Below are positions 10,861 through 20,778 of a DNA stretch of 64,000 bases, one piece after another (within the stretch, counting starts at the first letter, position 1; the number at the start of each line of letters is the position of its first letter). This stretch comes from Delphinapterus leucas. Taxonomy: Eukaryota; Chordata; Mammalia; Artiodactyla; Monodontidae. Position numbers and translations under genes: made by a program. Under the pieces are notes generated by a model, which made no database searches, was not told the DNA's origin, and saw nothing but the letters and a program-made list of their open reading frames with translations. The stretch is from positions 15,694,889-15,758,888 of the forward strand of contig NW_022098000.1 of assembly GCF_002288925.2 (NCBI RefSeq). The letters run 5' to 3'.

Positions 10861-11400
10861 GGGATGATGAGGTGGAAGACTGGGGTGGGGGGAGGGGCAC
10901 ACTGCTGACTCACAGGTTGCTCTGTGGAGCTGTTTTACACCACCGCGGCCCTGCCCACTGCCGAGAGACTGTCGCCATAGTTGCCGCGGCCTGGCCGCCA
11001 GCTGGCCGGGTCCAGCATCCTGCAGGAGGCCTCCCGAGAGCTCGGTGCGATGCTGGCTGTGAGTGGATGGAGACGGGCTGTGAAGGCCCTTCCTCTAGCA
11101 GATGACGAAGAGCTCCACAGGGGCTGTGGTTCTCACCAGCTCCAGGCAGCTAGCCCAGAAAGCCCTCCTTTCCCCAGGCCCACTGCCCCGCCACCCCAGC
11201 CCTGCAGACTGAGAAGCCCCACCCTGAGCCCCGTGGGCCATGCCCGGGCACATCCTGAGCACACACGGTGAGTAGCTGCTGCCTAGCACGGCGCCTGACC
11301 ACATGGTTTGTAGGTGGCCAGTGAAGGTCCACTTAATGAATGACTGCTTCAAACCCACAACATAATAAGTCTAAGTAGTTATAAATGAATAGCAATGGAC
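10861..11400. other. Unassigned, with a CpG cluster
   Basis: About 12 CpGs fall in 170 bases at 10940-11100, next to a ggct|gtgagt donor-like site (GT at 11058). The end of the stretch (about 11270-11345) may be a sense L2 3' terminus (a gtggccagtgaa...ttaatgaatga block). No proven exon. Confidence 0.3.
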
Positions 11401-12430
11401 AGAGCACTGTGTACATATCATTTCTTATTAAGATCTATTTACCTTTCCCTGTCCAGTGCTCATTGTTTTAAACACCCAAGGGTGATGAGTGCACCTGAAC
11501 TGAGAACAAGAAAGCCTTGGAGGAGTCACTTCACCTCCCTGTGCCTCTGTCGCCCGACCGCGCAGCCACACCTGCAGCCTGGTCTGTGGATCAGGCCCAT
11601 CGGCCGAGGGGAAGGGTCTGAGGCAGTTAGAATAGAGGGGCTCCTGCTGAGATGTCCCACACGGGCGATGACCTCCCATTCTCTCTGGTCATCAGGCCCC
11701 CAGCCCCACAGTCCTGGCGTCATCCAGGAAAGCTTTTGCTGCATCTAACGCTACTAATCCTGCCACAGGCGACATGATTCAAAAGCAATGAGGCTAACTT
11801 CCGGAAGCCATCCAAGATGACAGCTTCCATGGTTTTTCTTTAGGATCTCAGCGTTAATCCCTTCTCATCAGGAAGCCTTTTCTGAAGAGACTGAAGGAGA
11901 GGGTGGAGCAAACTGAGCAACTGCAGGAAGAGAACTCCAGACAGAGAGGCTAGCGAGGGACTGTCTGGCTGGGGCTGAGTGAGTGGGAGAATGAGGAGAT
12001 ATCTTAGTGAGTGGCCGCAGGCTGGGCCGCATAGGGGCTCTGGACCATGGGGAGGACTTTGGGTCTTATTCCAAGTGCAGTTAGGAGTCATCGGTGGCTT
12101 TTGAGTCAGAATGTGGCATGATCTGGCTGCCATGGGGAGCGCAGTCCCGGGAGAGGGAGGGAAAGGTGAAGATGGAATTTACTGTTGGTTGAGCCTGCGC
12201 TGTGAGGAAAGGAGCAATCAATGACGGCTTCGGGTCTTTCAGTCTGAGTAACCAGATGAATGGGCAGTGTGGCCTCCTGGAACCAAACCCTACCTCACCA
12301 GATCTCTCCTTCGTCCCTCTCTGTTCCCTCTACCACATCACTCCTCTCTGGGGCTCCAGAGAGGCCCCTCACTGCTAGTCAACCCAATAGTTAAAGACCA
12401 GATTTGATTAGTTCACCTTCTTGCTTGAAA
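11401..12430. other. Unassigned single-copy-like sequence
   Basis: Neither a repeat nor an exon is recognised over this kilobase. Open frames on both strands are short and unsupported. Confidence 0.4.
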
Positions 12431-12434
12431 TGTC

Positions 12435-12905
12435 CGAGACCCACCTGTATGAGTTATCTCCTGCTGTGTAAAAAATGGCCCCCAAACCTAGCAGCTTAAA
12501 ACGACGATTGGTTATTGTCTCCCTGTGTCCATGGAGCAGGAATCTGGTTGCAGCTCAGGTGGGTCTCCATCTCAGGGTAACATAAGTCTGCCATCAAGGT
12601 GGCAGCCAGGCTGCGGTCTCATCTGAAGGCTCAAATGGAGGAGGACAAGGCTCACTCATGTGGTCAATGGCAGGATTCCGTTCCTTGCTGACTATTGGCC
12701 AGAGACATCCATTCTTTGCTACGTGGGTCTCTCCATAGGGCAGCCCTCAGAGCGAGCCAGCTAGAGAGCAAGATATAGCACCCACAAAGGAAGCCATAGT
12801 CTCTTTTGCAGACTGTCTTGGAATTGACCTCTCATCATGTCTGCCATATGCTCCTTGTTAGACGTGAGTCACTAGATCCAGTCCACACTCCAGGGGAGGG
12901 GATTA
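12435..12905 (-). mobile_element. ERVL-type LTR, antisense, subfamily not assigned
   Basis: It begins with tgagttatctcctgctgtg and an 'agcagcttaaaacgac' block, the antisense 3' end of an ERVL or MaLR-class LTR. It continues through a gtctcatctgaaggctcaa part and closes with gtgagtcactagatccagt and a ccaggggaggggattata block. Solitary and highly diverged, with no internal retroviral sequence. Confidence 0.6.
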
Positions 12906-12939
12906 TACAAAGGCATGAGCACCAGGAGGCAGGGACCAG

Positions 12940-13345
12940 CAGGTGCTGCCTTCCAGGCTCTGTACCCCTCTCAGCCACTCCCCTGCATCTTCCGCACACA
13001 CTCCTCATTCTGGTCGTGTCACCTGACTTGCTGGTCCTAAAAGGGCTCTTTTCGCTGTTTCCTATCTCATTGCCTTTGTTTGGCCACTGTGCACTTTCTG
13101 CCTTGGACTCTGGGAGATTTCTTCTGCTCATTACTTCATGCCCAGAAGTAAAGCTTTTGGACATAATCCTCCCTCCCACTTGCTTATATCAGCATTCTTT
13201 GTCCATGTGTTCGCTCCTTCCAGTTCAGATTTCTGCTCTGCAGCAGTCAGGTTATGTCTTATTCATTTGTGAGTTATTGCCAAATACGGTGTGTGACACG
13301 TAGTGGATTCTTATTTAACTCTTTGTTCAGTATGAATGAGTGAGT
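12940..13345 (+). repeat. L2 LINE 3' fragment, sense
   Basis: The text runs through ccttccaggctctgt-type sequence to a 3' end with cacgtagtggattcttatt and gtatgaatgagtgag, the usual layout of an L2 3' UTR. Very old. The open frame across it is not L2 protein. Confidence 0.5.
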
Positions 13346-13449
13346 TTTAGGTAAAGCAAAAGAAAAAGTTCAGGAAGGTCAACCTACTCATAGGATGGAT
13401 TCCAAGGTCAAACAAGGCTTTAAGATGATCTATTTTAAATCATCTGTGC

Positions 13450-13640
13450 CTAGCTTCCCCTCCACTGGGAAACCGTTCAGCTGTTCTTGCAAGTATATCC
13501 GTTGCCTCTCAGAAATCCTGTGAGACAGGAAGGTCAGGAATCATTGTACCCATTTTATAGATGCAGACTGAGGCCCAGGGAGGTTAAGTGTCATGACCAC
13601 AGCCAGATGGCTAGTGGAACCGGGCTTAGTTCAGTTCCGA
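13450..13640 (-). repeat. MIR, antisense
   Basis: It holds ccattttatagatgcagac and tgaggcccagggaggttaag followed by a degraded 'gaccacagccagatggctag' part, matching antisense MIR. Confidence 0.7.
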
Positions 13641-13682
13641 GCAGATTTATCGTGGTTCAGGGCCTGAGTTTTCACACAGAGG

Positions 13683-13760
13683 AGTAAGAAGTCTTGTGCC
13701 CTCAGGGGCTCACAGCCTCATGGTGGAGACTGATGCTTGAACAGATCATTCCCTCTCAGT
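13683..13760 (-). repeat. L2 fragment, antisense
   Basis: A short piece (tgccctcaggggctcacag) of the kind found just inside antisense L2 3' ends. Tentative. Confidence 0.35.
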
Positions 13761-13847
13761 GGCGAAATCCCCTGATACCCTCTTGTTATCCCATGAGCTG
13801 CCTCTGACCGGATTCAGGCAGTAAAAACAGACAGTGTCAGGCCAGAG

Positions 13848-14355
13848 TAGTGGACCTCAAACCTGATGGATCTTTGAAACGATCTGGAGAGCTTTTAAAA
13901 AACTCAGATTCTGGACTTCCCTGGTGGCACAGTGGTTAAGAATCTGCCTGCCAATGCAGGGAACACGGGTTCGATCCCTGGCCCGGGAAGATCCCACATG
14001 CCGTGGAGCAACTAAGCCCGTGCGCCACAACTACTGAGCCTGTGCTCTAGAGCCCATGAGCCACAACTACTGAGCCTGCGTGCCTCAACTACTGAAGCCC
14101 AAGCTCCCTAGAACCCGTGCTCTGCAACAAGAAAAGCCACCACAATGAGAAGCCCGCGCACCACAACGAAGAGTAGCCCCTGCTCGCCGCCACTAGAGAA
14201 AGCCTGTGTGCAGCAATGAGGACCCAACGCAGCCAAAAAAATTAAAAAATTTAAAAACTCAGATTCTGATTTATGGGTCCAAAATGGAGCCCAGGAACCT
14301 GTATTATTAAAAACCAGGTAATACCGACAGGTAGGCAGGTTTGAGGCCCTCTGGT
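13848..14355 (+). mobile_element. MER5-like hAT element split by a SINE
   Basis: The left half (13848-13912) has gatctggagagcttttaaa and an 'actcagattctgg' block. The right half (from 14268) continues with gatttatgggtccaaaatgg and ggaacctgtattattaaaa. Joined over the SINE, the halves follow the MER5 order. The element predates the SINE. Confidence 0.65.
13898..14267 (+). mobile_element. CHR-type SINE, long form, with 15-bp TSD
   Basis: A full-length copy, 13913-14252. It has the tRNA-like head ttccctggtggcacagtgg, a B box in cacgggttcgatccctggc, three internal 'acaactactgag' units and the long-form 3' part (gtgtgcagcaatgaggaccc), ending in aacgcagcc plus an A-rich tail. A perfect 15-bp direct repeat, aaaaactcagattct, flanks it (13898-13912 and 14253-14267). 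Confidence 0.95.
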
Positions 14356-14700
14356 GTAGTGGGTTTGGTTTTAGGAGAACAATAATCAGATTGTTCTGAG
14401 TGGGAAAAAGGCACATGTCCCACGGGCTCAGCTAGCTAAACCTCCCTGCCTATTTCTCTTCCCTGGACTGCCTCAGCCTTGGGATGGGCCTCTGGCCCTG
14501 CCGTTTCCCTTGGACGTCCCTTACTCTGCTCTCTTGTGCTCCGCTCACATCCTTTCCTCATATTTCTGGTCACACCCACCAGTCTTAGGCATCGCACCCA
14601 AGTTTCAAGCAATGAAGTGCTTTTAGGGAGCAGTTCCGAGGGTGGAGTCACTCTCCTCCTCGGGTGACAGTGGGTTATAATCATTTCCTCCTCGGAAAGC
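14356..14700. other. Unassigned sequence
   Basis: No element recognised. Confidence 0.35.
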
Positions 14701-15145
14701 CCACCACCCCTCTGTCTGGTGCTTCACGAGGCTTCTGCTGTATGGTGTTTATGAAATAGTCTGCTCTCCCGCAAAGCTCGTAAACTCCTGGGAGGCAGAT
14801 CAATTGGGGGTTTAATTTTTTAACCCTTTACCTCCTTCAAGTCTTGGTTCAAATGTCACCTTCTTAGCGAGGCCTTCCCTAGCCACACATTTAACCTCAC
14901 GCCTGCATCTTACACACCCAATCTCACTGACTCTGCTCAAATTCCTGCATAGCGCTTACTACCTTCCGTGTTACTAAATCACACATTTATTCTGTTCCTC
15001 CTCTCTTTCCTGACGATCGTGTATAAGCTTCCAGGAGGGTGGGGCTTTCCACCTCCTCTGTGCTTGCATGTAACCCCGGGACCTGGCACAATACCTCACA
15101 CAAAGTAGGTGCTGCAGGAAGACGTGTTGGATGAATGAATCTTGA
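14701..15145 (+). repeat. L2 LINE, sense, two pieces
   Basis: The main piece (about 14825-15145) has tcaagtcttggttcaaatgt, a 'caccttcttagcgaggccttccct' region, an 'ataagcttccaggagggtgg' block and the terminal gtaggtgctgcaggaag... tgaatgaat. That is the standard L2 3' region in order. The bases at 14710-14800 look like another L2 3' end upstream of it. Confidence 0.75.
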
Positions 15146-15189
15146 GTGGCCCCTTGCATGCGGTGGTGCTCTCTAAATGCTGTGCATTT

Positions 15190-15795
15190 GGCTGGGTGGT
15201 GGGTTGATTGATAAAGCCACAGCCAGGTCAGAGCAAATCCGTCTCCTCTTCTAGAAGAGGCCCTGGACGGATAGCCGAGGCTTGCAGACGCTCATTTCTC
15301 AAGGTTGATAGAGGGAGCCTTGTTGAGAGTGTCACAGCCTTCCCAGCTGGGCTGAAAAATGCCTTTGGAATCAGATGCCAGAGAGCAAGACTCCAGCTCC
15401 AAGACTTCCCAAGGAGCGAGTCAGAGCTGGCTCCCCATCCCGTTCGTCAGCCCCAGCTACACAGAGGAGAGGGCTTCAACTGCCAAGGACTTTGTTTTAT
15501 TGTCACTGCAGTTGGCTCCCCTCTGGGTGGGAGCTGCCAGGGCAGCAGCCATCAAACCCTGGACACCGGGCTGGGGTAATAATAGCAATTCCATAATTCT
15601 CACTCAAGCCACAGCTGAAAGGAGGGACTGCTGGCGGTGGCTGGGAAAACAGGATCCCGGCAGCAGCAGGCGGAGGAGCTGGTACTGGCTGTTCCCTCTC
15701 CCTCACAGACCTGGCCTTGGGACGTGGCTCATGGACCTTCTTCCAGCCCACTCTCAGTTCACTTTTTCCAAAGCTTGTCACAGAGAGAGGGCTGC
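15190..15795. other. Unassigned sequence with an open frame
   Basis: No repeat recognised. A 153-codon plus-strand frame starts at 15359 but ends inside the SINE tail and has no recognisable domain, so I do not call it a gene. Confidence 0.35.
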
Positions 15796-16149
15796 GATGT
15801 TATTCCTTTTTAAAAATTAAATTAAATTTATTTTTTATTTATTTATTTTTGGTTGTGTTGCGTCTTCATTGCTGCGCGTGGGCTTTTCTCTAGTTGCGGC
15901 GAGAGGGGCCGCTCTTCGTTGCAGCGTGCGAGCTTCTCACTGCGGTGGCTTCTCTTGCTGCAGAGCACGGGCTCTAGGCGCACGGACTTCAGTATTTGTG
16001 GTGCTCGGGCTCAGTAGTTGTGGTGCATGGGCTTAGTTGCTCCGCGGCATGTGGGATCTTCCTGGACCAAGGCTCGAACCCATGTTCCCTGCATTGGCAG
16101 GCGGGTTCTCAATGACCTCACCACCAGGGAAGTCCCTGGGATGTTATTC
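15796..16149 (-). mobile_element. CHR-type SINE, long form, antisense, with TSD
   Basis: Read antisense, it starts in a T-rich, A/T-simple tail (about 15806-15848), continues with gttgtgttgcgtcttcatt and two 'cagtagttg' type units, then ggcatgtgggatcttcctgg, and ends with ccaccagggaagtcc. The 10-bp direct repeat gatgttattc flanks it (15796-15805 and 16140-16149). Confidence 0.95.
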
Positions 16150-16500
16150 TTAAGTCTTGGGGACACAGCGGAGGACTTTCAGGAAATTCTGATATCATCT
16201 TGCAGACACTGCCACAGACAGCCTGCCTCACAGGCAAGAGGGTTTGCGGCTGGGGATGCATCTGAAATGCTACTTCTCTTATATGTGCCTTTTGGCCTCT
16301 GGAAAGTGATGCCATTGGATTGAGAAATTACCCCAGAACAATTCTTGCCACTCCTGGGTTGTACAGCTCCCACATGTGTCTGAGATACCTCTGGGGCCTA
16401 GCCTTGGAGTGGGCAGGCCTATCACACTGCCTGGCTGTCTGGGAATCACTGTGCCATTGCAGTACACTCGAGTTCCTCGTTTAGGAAGAGGAAATAACAC
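16150..16500. other. Unassigned sequence
   Basis: Nothing recognised between the two SINE sites. Confidence 0.4.
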
Positions 16501-16504
16501 GCAG

Positions 16505-16714
16505 GCCCTAGAATGCACGGGCTTCGGTAGTTGTGGCACTCAGCCTCAGTAGTTGTGGTGTGCAGCCTCAGTAGTTGTGGTGTGCAGGCTCAGTAGTTGT
16601 GGCACACGGGCTTAGTTGCTCTGTGGCATGTGGGATCTTCCCGGCCCAGGGATTGAACCCATGTCCCCTGCATTGGCAGGTGGATTCTTAACCACTGCAC
16701 CACCAGGGAAGTCC
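16505..16714 (-). mobile_element. CHR-type SINE, antisense, 3'-truncated
   Basis: The tRNA-like head is intact (ccaccagggaagtcc at its right end), but the tail half is missing. The internal region carries four units of cagtagttgtgg-type sequence in tandem. No target duplication is visible at the left end. Confidence 0.9.
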
Positions 16715-16932
16715 TCCCTCCCCCCTTTTTTTTTTTTTGCAGTACGCGGGCCTCTCACCATTGTGGCCTCTCCCATTGCGGAGCACAGGCTCCGGACGCG
16801 CAGGCTCAGCGGCCATGGCTCACGGGCCCAGCCGCTCCGTGGCATGTGGGATCTTCCCGAACCGGGGCACAAACCCGTGTCCCCTGCATCGGCAGGCGGA
16901 CTCTCAACCAGTGCGCCACCAGGGAAGCCCCC
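16715..16932 (-). mobile_element. CHR-type SINE, short form, antisense
   Basis: It begins with a T13 tail (16726-16738), then gcagtacgcgggcctctca, ggcatgtgggatcttcccg and ccaccagggaagccc. C-rich runs on both sides (ctccctcccccc before, ccctccccc after, each followed by a T run) are consistent with a target duplication. It sits head-to-tail with the SINE at 16505. Confidence 0.95.
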
Positions 16933-17114
16933 CTCCCCCTTTTTTTAATCAAAATGTCTCCTTCACCTGAAAGGCAACAAGTTGACAAAACACCCAGTCT
17001 TAATAATATGACATTTTCCCTCTAGTGTCCTAATCCTACAGCTTAGTGAAGGTAACAAATAACTATAATAATTTACATTTGTAACTACATTTAAATCATT
17101 ACAGAGACTTTTCT

Positions 17115-17240
17115 GCATCTGATTCATTCACCGGACTTTATTGACTTTGTCTACAACAAACTTTTATCTGCTGTGTCCAAGTTCCTTGCTGGGTGCTGGT
17201 GACACTGCTGCTGTAATGGCAGAGTGATGAGCTGATGGCT
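17115..17240 (-). repeat. L2 3' fragment, antisense
   Basis: It carries ctgattcattcaccggact and gttccttgctgggtgctgg followed by a 'gacactgctgc' block, the antisense L2 3' end. Confidence 0.6.
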
Positions 17241-17551
17241 GCAGGAAGGGAGGGTTTGCATCTCTTGGATCTGGTGGGCTTGAATGCAGACGTTGAAGGG
17301 TGATCGGCTCACTGGGGGACAAGGAGTAGGTGGGCGGCACAGGATCACTTTGGTCTCAGGACAGCCCTGGAAGTTTGGCAGAATTGGAATAGGTGACCTC
17401 CTTTTTGTTATTGAAGAAAAGGAGCTTTAGAGAGAGACAGATAACCAGAAATAGCAAAGGGAACAGAACCCGATTCTCTCGAGCTCAGGTCACTTCCTCA
17501 GCTACTATGGGACACAGAGACTGTCCTCCTACGTGAAGGTGGCAGGCTTTT

Positions 17552-17884
17552 GTGGTAAACAATTTTTCTTTTTAGTATTTATTTATTTATTTATTTTTGG
17601 CTGTGTTGGGTCTTCGTTTCTGTGCGAGGGCTTTCTCTAGTTGCGGCGAGCGGGGACCACTCTTCATCGCGGTGCGCGTGCCTCTCTTGTTGCGGAGCAC
17701 AGGCTCCAGATGCGCAGGCTCAGTAGTTGTGGCTCACGGGCCTAGTTGCTCTGCGGCATGTGGGATCTTCCCAGACCAGGGTTCGAACCCGTGTCCCCTG
17801 CATTGGCAGGCATATTCTCAACCACTGCGCCACCAGGGAAGCCCGTGGTAAACAATTTTTTTTTTTTTTGGTAAACAATTTTTT
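17552..17884 (-). mobile_element. CHR-type SINE, antisense, with 16-bp TSD and an extra repeat
   Basis: The SINE proper spans 17568-17844. Antisense order: TTTA-repeat tail, ggctgtgttgggtcttcgt, a single 'cagtagttgtgg' unit, then ccaccagggaagccc. The direct repeat gtggtaaacaattttt is perfect (17552-17567 and 17845-17860). A third, partial copy, ggtaaacaattttt, follows at 17870. Confidence 0.95.
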
Positions 17885-18053
17885 ATAGCTTATCACACAA
17901 GCCTGCATCCCTAAGCACTAAGGCTTAGTTTTACCTACATCTTTGATATATCTTTTTAAGTCTCTTTTAATTTAAACATTCCTCCATGATCCCCTTTTTT
18001 TCCTCATCATATATTTGTTGAAGAACCAGAGTCATTTGCTCTGTAGGGCTTCC

Positions 18054-18529
18054 CACAGCCTGGATCTTTTTTTAAAATTAACTTTTATTGGAGTATAGTT
18101 GATTTATTATGTTGTGTTAGTTCCTGCTGTACAGCAAAGTGAATCAGTTATACATATACATATATCCACTCTTTTTTCAGATTCTTTTCCCAGAGAGGTC
18201 ATTACAGCGTACTGAGTAGAGTTCCCTGTGCTATACAGCAGGTTCTTATTAGTTATCTATTTTATATATAGTAGTGTGTATCTGTTAATCCCCATCACCC
18301 AATTTATCCCTCCCTACCTTTCCCCCTAGGTAACCATACATTTGTTTTCTACATCTGTGACTCTATTTCTGTTTTGAAAATAAGTTCATTTGTACCATTT
18401 TTTAAGATTCCACATATAAGTGATATCATACATTTGTCTTTGACTTCACTCAGTATGACAATCTCTAGGTCCACCCATGTCACTGCAAATGGAATTATCT
18501 TGTTCTTTTTTATGCACAGCCTGGATCTT
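18054..18529 (-). mobile_element. 5'-truncated L1, antisense, perfect 15-bp TSD
   Basis: An L1 3' end read antisense. After a short tail it has tattggagtatagttgatt, ctgctgtacagcaaagtga and ctgtgctatacagcaggtt, then the end of ORF2-proximal sequence (atataagtgatatcatacat). The 15-bp direct repeat cacagcctggatctt is perfect (18054-18068 and 18515-18529). It is a recent insertion with no ORF. Confidence 0.95.
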
Positions 18530-19340
18530 GTTGGTTGCATCCTCCTGGTGTCATTTAGCATGTTCTTCCACCCTGTGTATTTCTGGCAAATTAGTAATTG
18601 GACCTAGAGGCTTGATCACATGCTGGTTTGATTTTCTCCCTAGATGACAGGTGGTTGTGTGCTCTTTCATCAGGAGCTTCAAAATGCCTGGTTGTCTCTC
18701 TTTTTTGTGATGTTAGTAGCTGTGGATCCTCAATGCCTAGACTGATTCATTCATTCATGCTTTGTTCTGGTGTCCAGGCTCTGCTCCATGGCCTTGCATC
18801 TGGCTTTGCCTCTGTGCTCAGCCCTCTGGAGTGACATGGCTTTTCCTGATCTCCCTAAGCCATGCCCTTTCAGCCTACATGTCCAACCTTAGTCTCCTGT
18901 CCAGGAGATCCAGTCCAGGTCAGGAAAAGTCTGAGAAATGAAACTTCCCCAAGGAAGAAGGAAGGGAGACAACTCTATGAGGTGAAGATGCTGTCTAAAC
19001 TGGCAGACATCCTCTGGTCATTCTTAGATGGAATCTAAGCTCAGGCTTTTAGAATCTCTTTTTGACTTTTGACCATTTCTGGGTATTTGTAAAATTCTTA
19101 TTTGATAGCCTTGAACTATTAGGGAAAGGAAGGCTTCTGACCAGACTCATCTCACTGGCTTGCAGATTTGCCTGTGAGCCTTCTTCACATGGATCTGGTC
19201 ACACTTAATGACGGCAGGTGGCCAGGGAGACCTTTCTGAGCTCAGAGGAAGGAACACACTAGGACAGCCAGGATGCCGCATAAAGATTTTGTCATCGTGG
19301 CAGGTGATTTCTGCACCTTCATAGTAGCCAACAGAGACTA
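18530..19340. other. Unassigned sequence
   Basis: The first 200 bases (aaaatgcctggttgtctctc and a 'ttttttgtgatgttag' part) have the feel of an old LINE internal fragment, but I could not place them. The rest is unrecognised. Confidence 0.35.
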
Positions 19341-19344
19341 CTAG

Positions 19345-19735
19345 GTGTTCACCAAAAAGACTTCCTTTGTCTCCTGGCCACAGGAGATCTTGTTCCTCCA
19401 GGCTCTTTTGAGTTAGGTGTGTCCCTGTGACTGAGTTCTGGCCAATGGAATGTGGCTAAAGCATGTCACTCATGCCTAGCCCATAAATACCACTGAGTAT
19501 TCCATATCCTCTGGTTCCCATCTGCTGGCTGGATGGAAAGGGTCCAGCAGAGGACTCAGAGTGTGGCAGAGACACAAGATGGAAGGACCCTGGGGTACTG
19601 GGTGGCTGCATAGAAGGCTTCCCACTGGCTAGGAACATTTGCATTGGACTTTGTGGAAGAGGGAAATGACCTTTTATTGAGTTAAACCACTTCACCTTGG
19701 GGGATTATTTGTTACAGCAACTAGTGTTATTTACC
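19345..19735 (+). mobile_element. MLT1-type LTR (ERVL-MaLR), sense
   Basis: It contains gtgactgagttctggccaat and a 'ggaatgtggctaaagcatgt' part, then ccatctgctggctggatgg. It closes with the family's typical 3' end: attgagttaaaccacttcac, a ttatttgttacagcaactag block and a 'ttaccctgactta' terminus. Solitary, no internal region. Confidence 0.75.
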
Positions 19736-19739
19736 CTGA

Positions 19740-20160
19740 CTTATGTAACACTTCAGGGAGTGAGGAAGTGGCTCGTGGTGAAAGTGGAGGAAAGGAAAGC
19801 AAACCCTACAAAAGTTCTTCAGGGCAAAATGATTGGGCCTTGACCACTTCTAAGTCCCATGTAGTATGATGTCTTTCTCAATTTAGTATCACCCCTACCC
19901 CAAAGGAATCACTTCTGAAAGTCATGGCTTTCTGAGTTATCTGAACATCCCTTATGTATGAGGTGCTGTCTTTAGAGAAGAGGTAATGAATCACTAACTG
20001 GATAATGTCAGGGCTCCTTCTGAGGCTGAAGAGATGTTTGTAAAAGGGGCAGGGTAATAAAATCATGACCTCTCACTCCAGGAGTGGCTAAGAGTTGGGA
20101 ACCCTAAGTCATGGATGAGGCAGAATTTGGCCCGAATGATGGGCGGGAAGTTACTATACA
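19740..20160. other. Unassigned sequence
   Basis: No element recognised. Confidence 0.35.
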
Positions 20161-20161
20161 T

Positions 20162-20262
20162 ATTTTTTCCATCTTTTTTTAATTGAAGTGTAGTTGGTTT
20201 ACAATGTTGTGCCAATCTCTGCTGTACAGCAGAGTGACTCAGTTAGGAAGCTATTATATTAA
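20162..20262 (-). mobile_element. Very short L1 3' end, antisense
   Basis: About 80 bases of antisense L1 terminus: attgaagtgtagttggttta, then ctgctgtacagcagagtga. Possible diverged target duplications are ggaagttactatacatat before it and ggaagctattatatta after it. Confidence 0.75.
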
Positions 20263-20679
20263 GAATTGTGACAAAGAAGGGAGTAATGCTAAGATCTCAG
20301 AAGAAGGACTGATAGAAATCATCACAGACCTGAAACCCCAGTCTCATCCTCTGGCTCCATGTGTTCATTCAGCTGTGTTGGGCAGAGAGCACTAGATTCC
20401 ACTTAAGAGGTGAGAGGATGTCTGCTAGTTTAGGCAGCATCTTCTCATGGAGTTGTCTTCCTTCTTGCTTCCTTGGGGGAGTTTCATTTTTCAGACTTTT
20501 ACTAAGACCCTATGTCCTTTCCAATGATGTTTCAGCTTTTGGAGGACAGATGGATACTCTGGTCTTGGTCTTATTTCATCATCTTTACCCTTTAGACTTT
20601 CAGCCATTAGATGATTTACGTTCAGGAGAGGCTAGCATTTTAGGTTACTGCTTTAGTTAGTTCCAGCTGCTTTTTGTTA
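20263..20679. other. Unassigned sequence
   Basis: Nothing recognised. Confidence 0.35.
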
Positions 20680-20703
20680 CACACGCACACACACACACAC
20701 ACA
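20680..20703. repeat. (CA)n microsatellite
   Basis: About 11 CA units with one CG interruption near the start. Confidence 0.9.
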
Positions 20704-20778
20704 GGTGTTCATCCTCCAAAAGCTTTCAAGACAGTTGAGTGTAGTAGTCAAGAGAGCCCTCTGGGATGCTGTAACCAT

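Noticed and set aside
12806..13303. 165-codon plus-strand open frame
   Set aside because: It starts inside an antisense LTR and continues into an L2-like region. No L2 protein motif.
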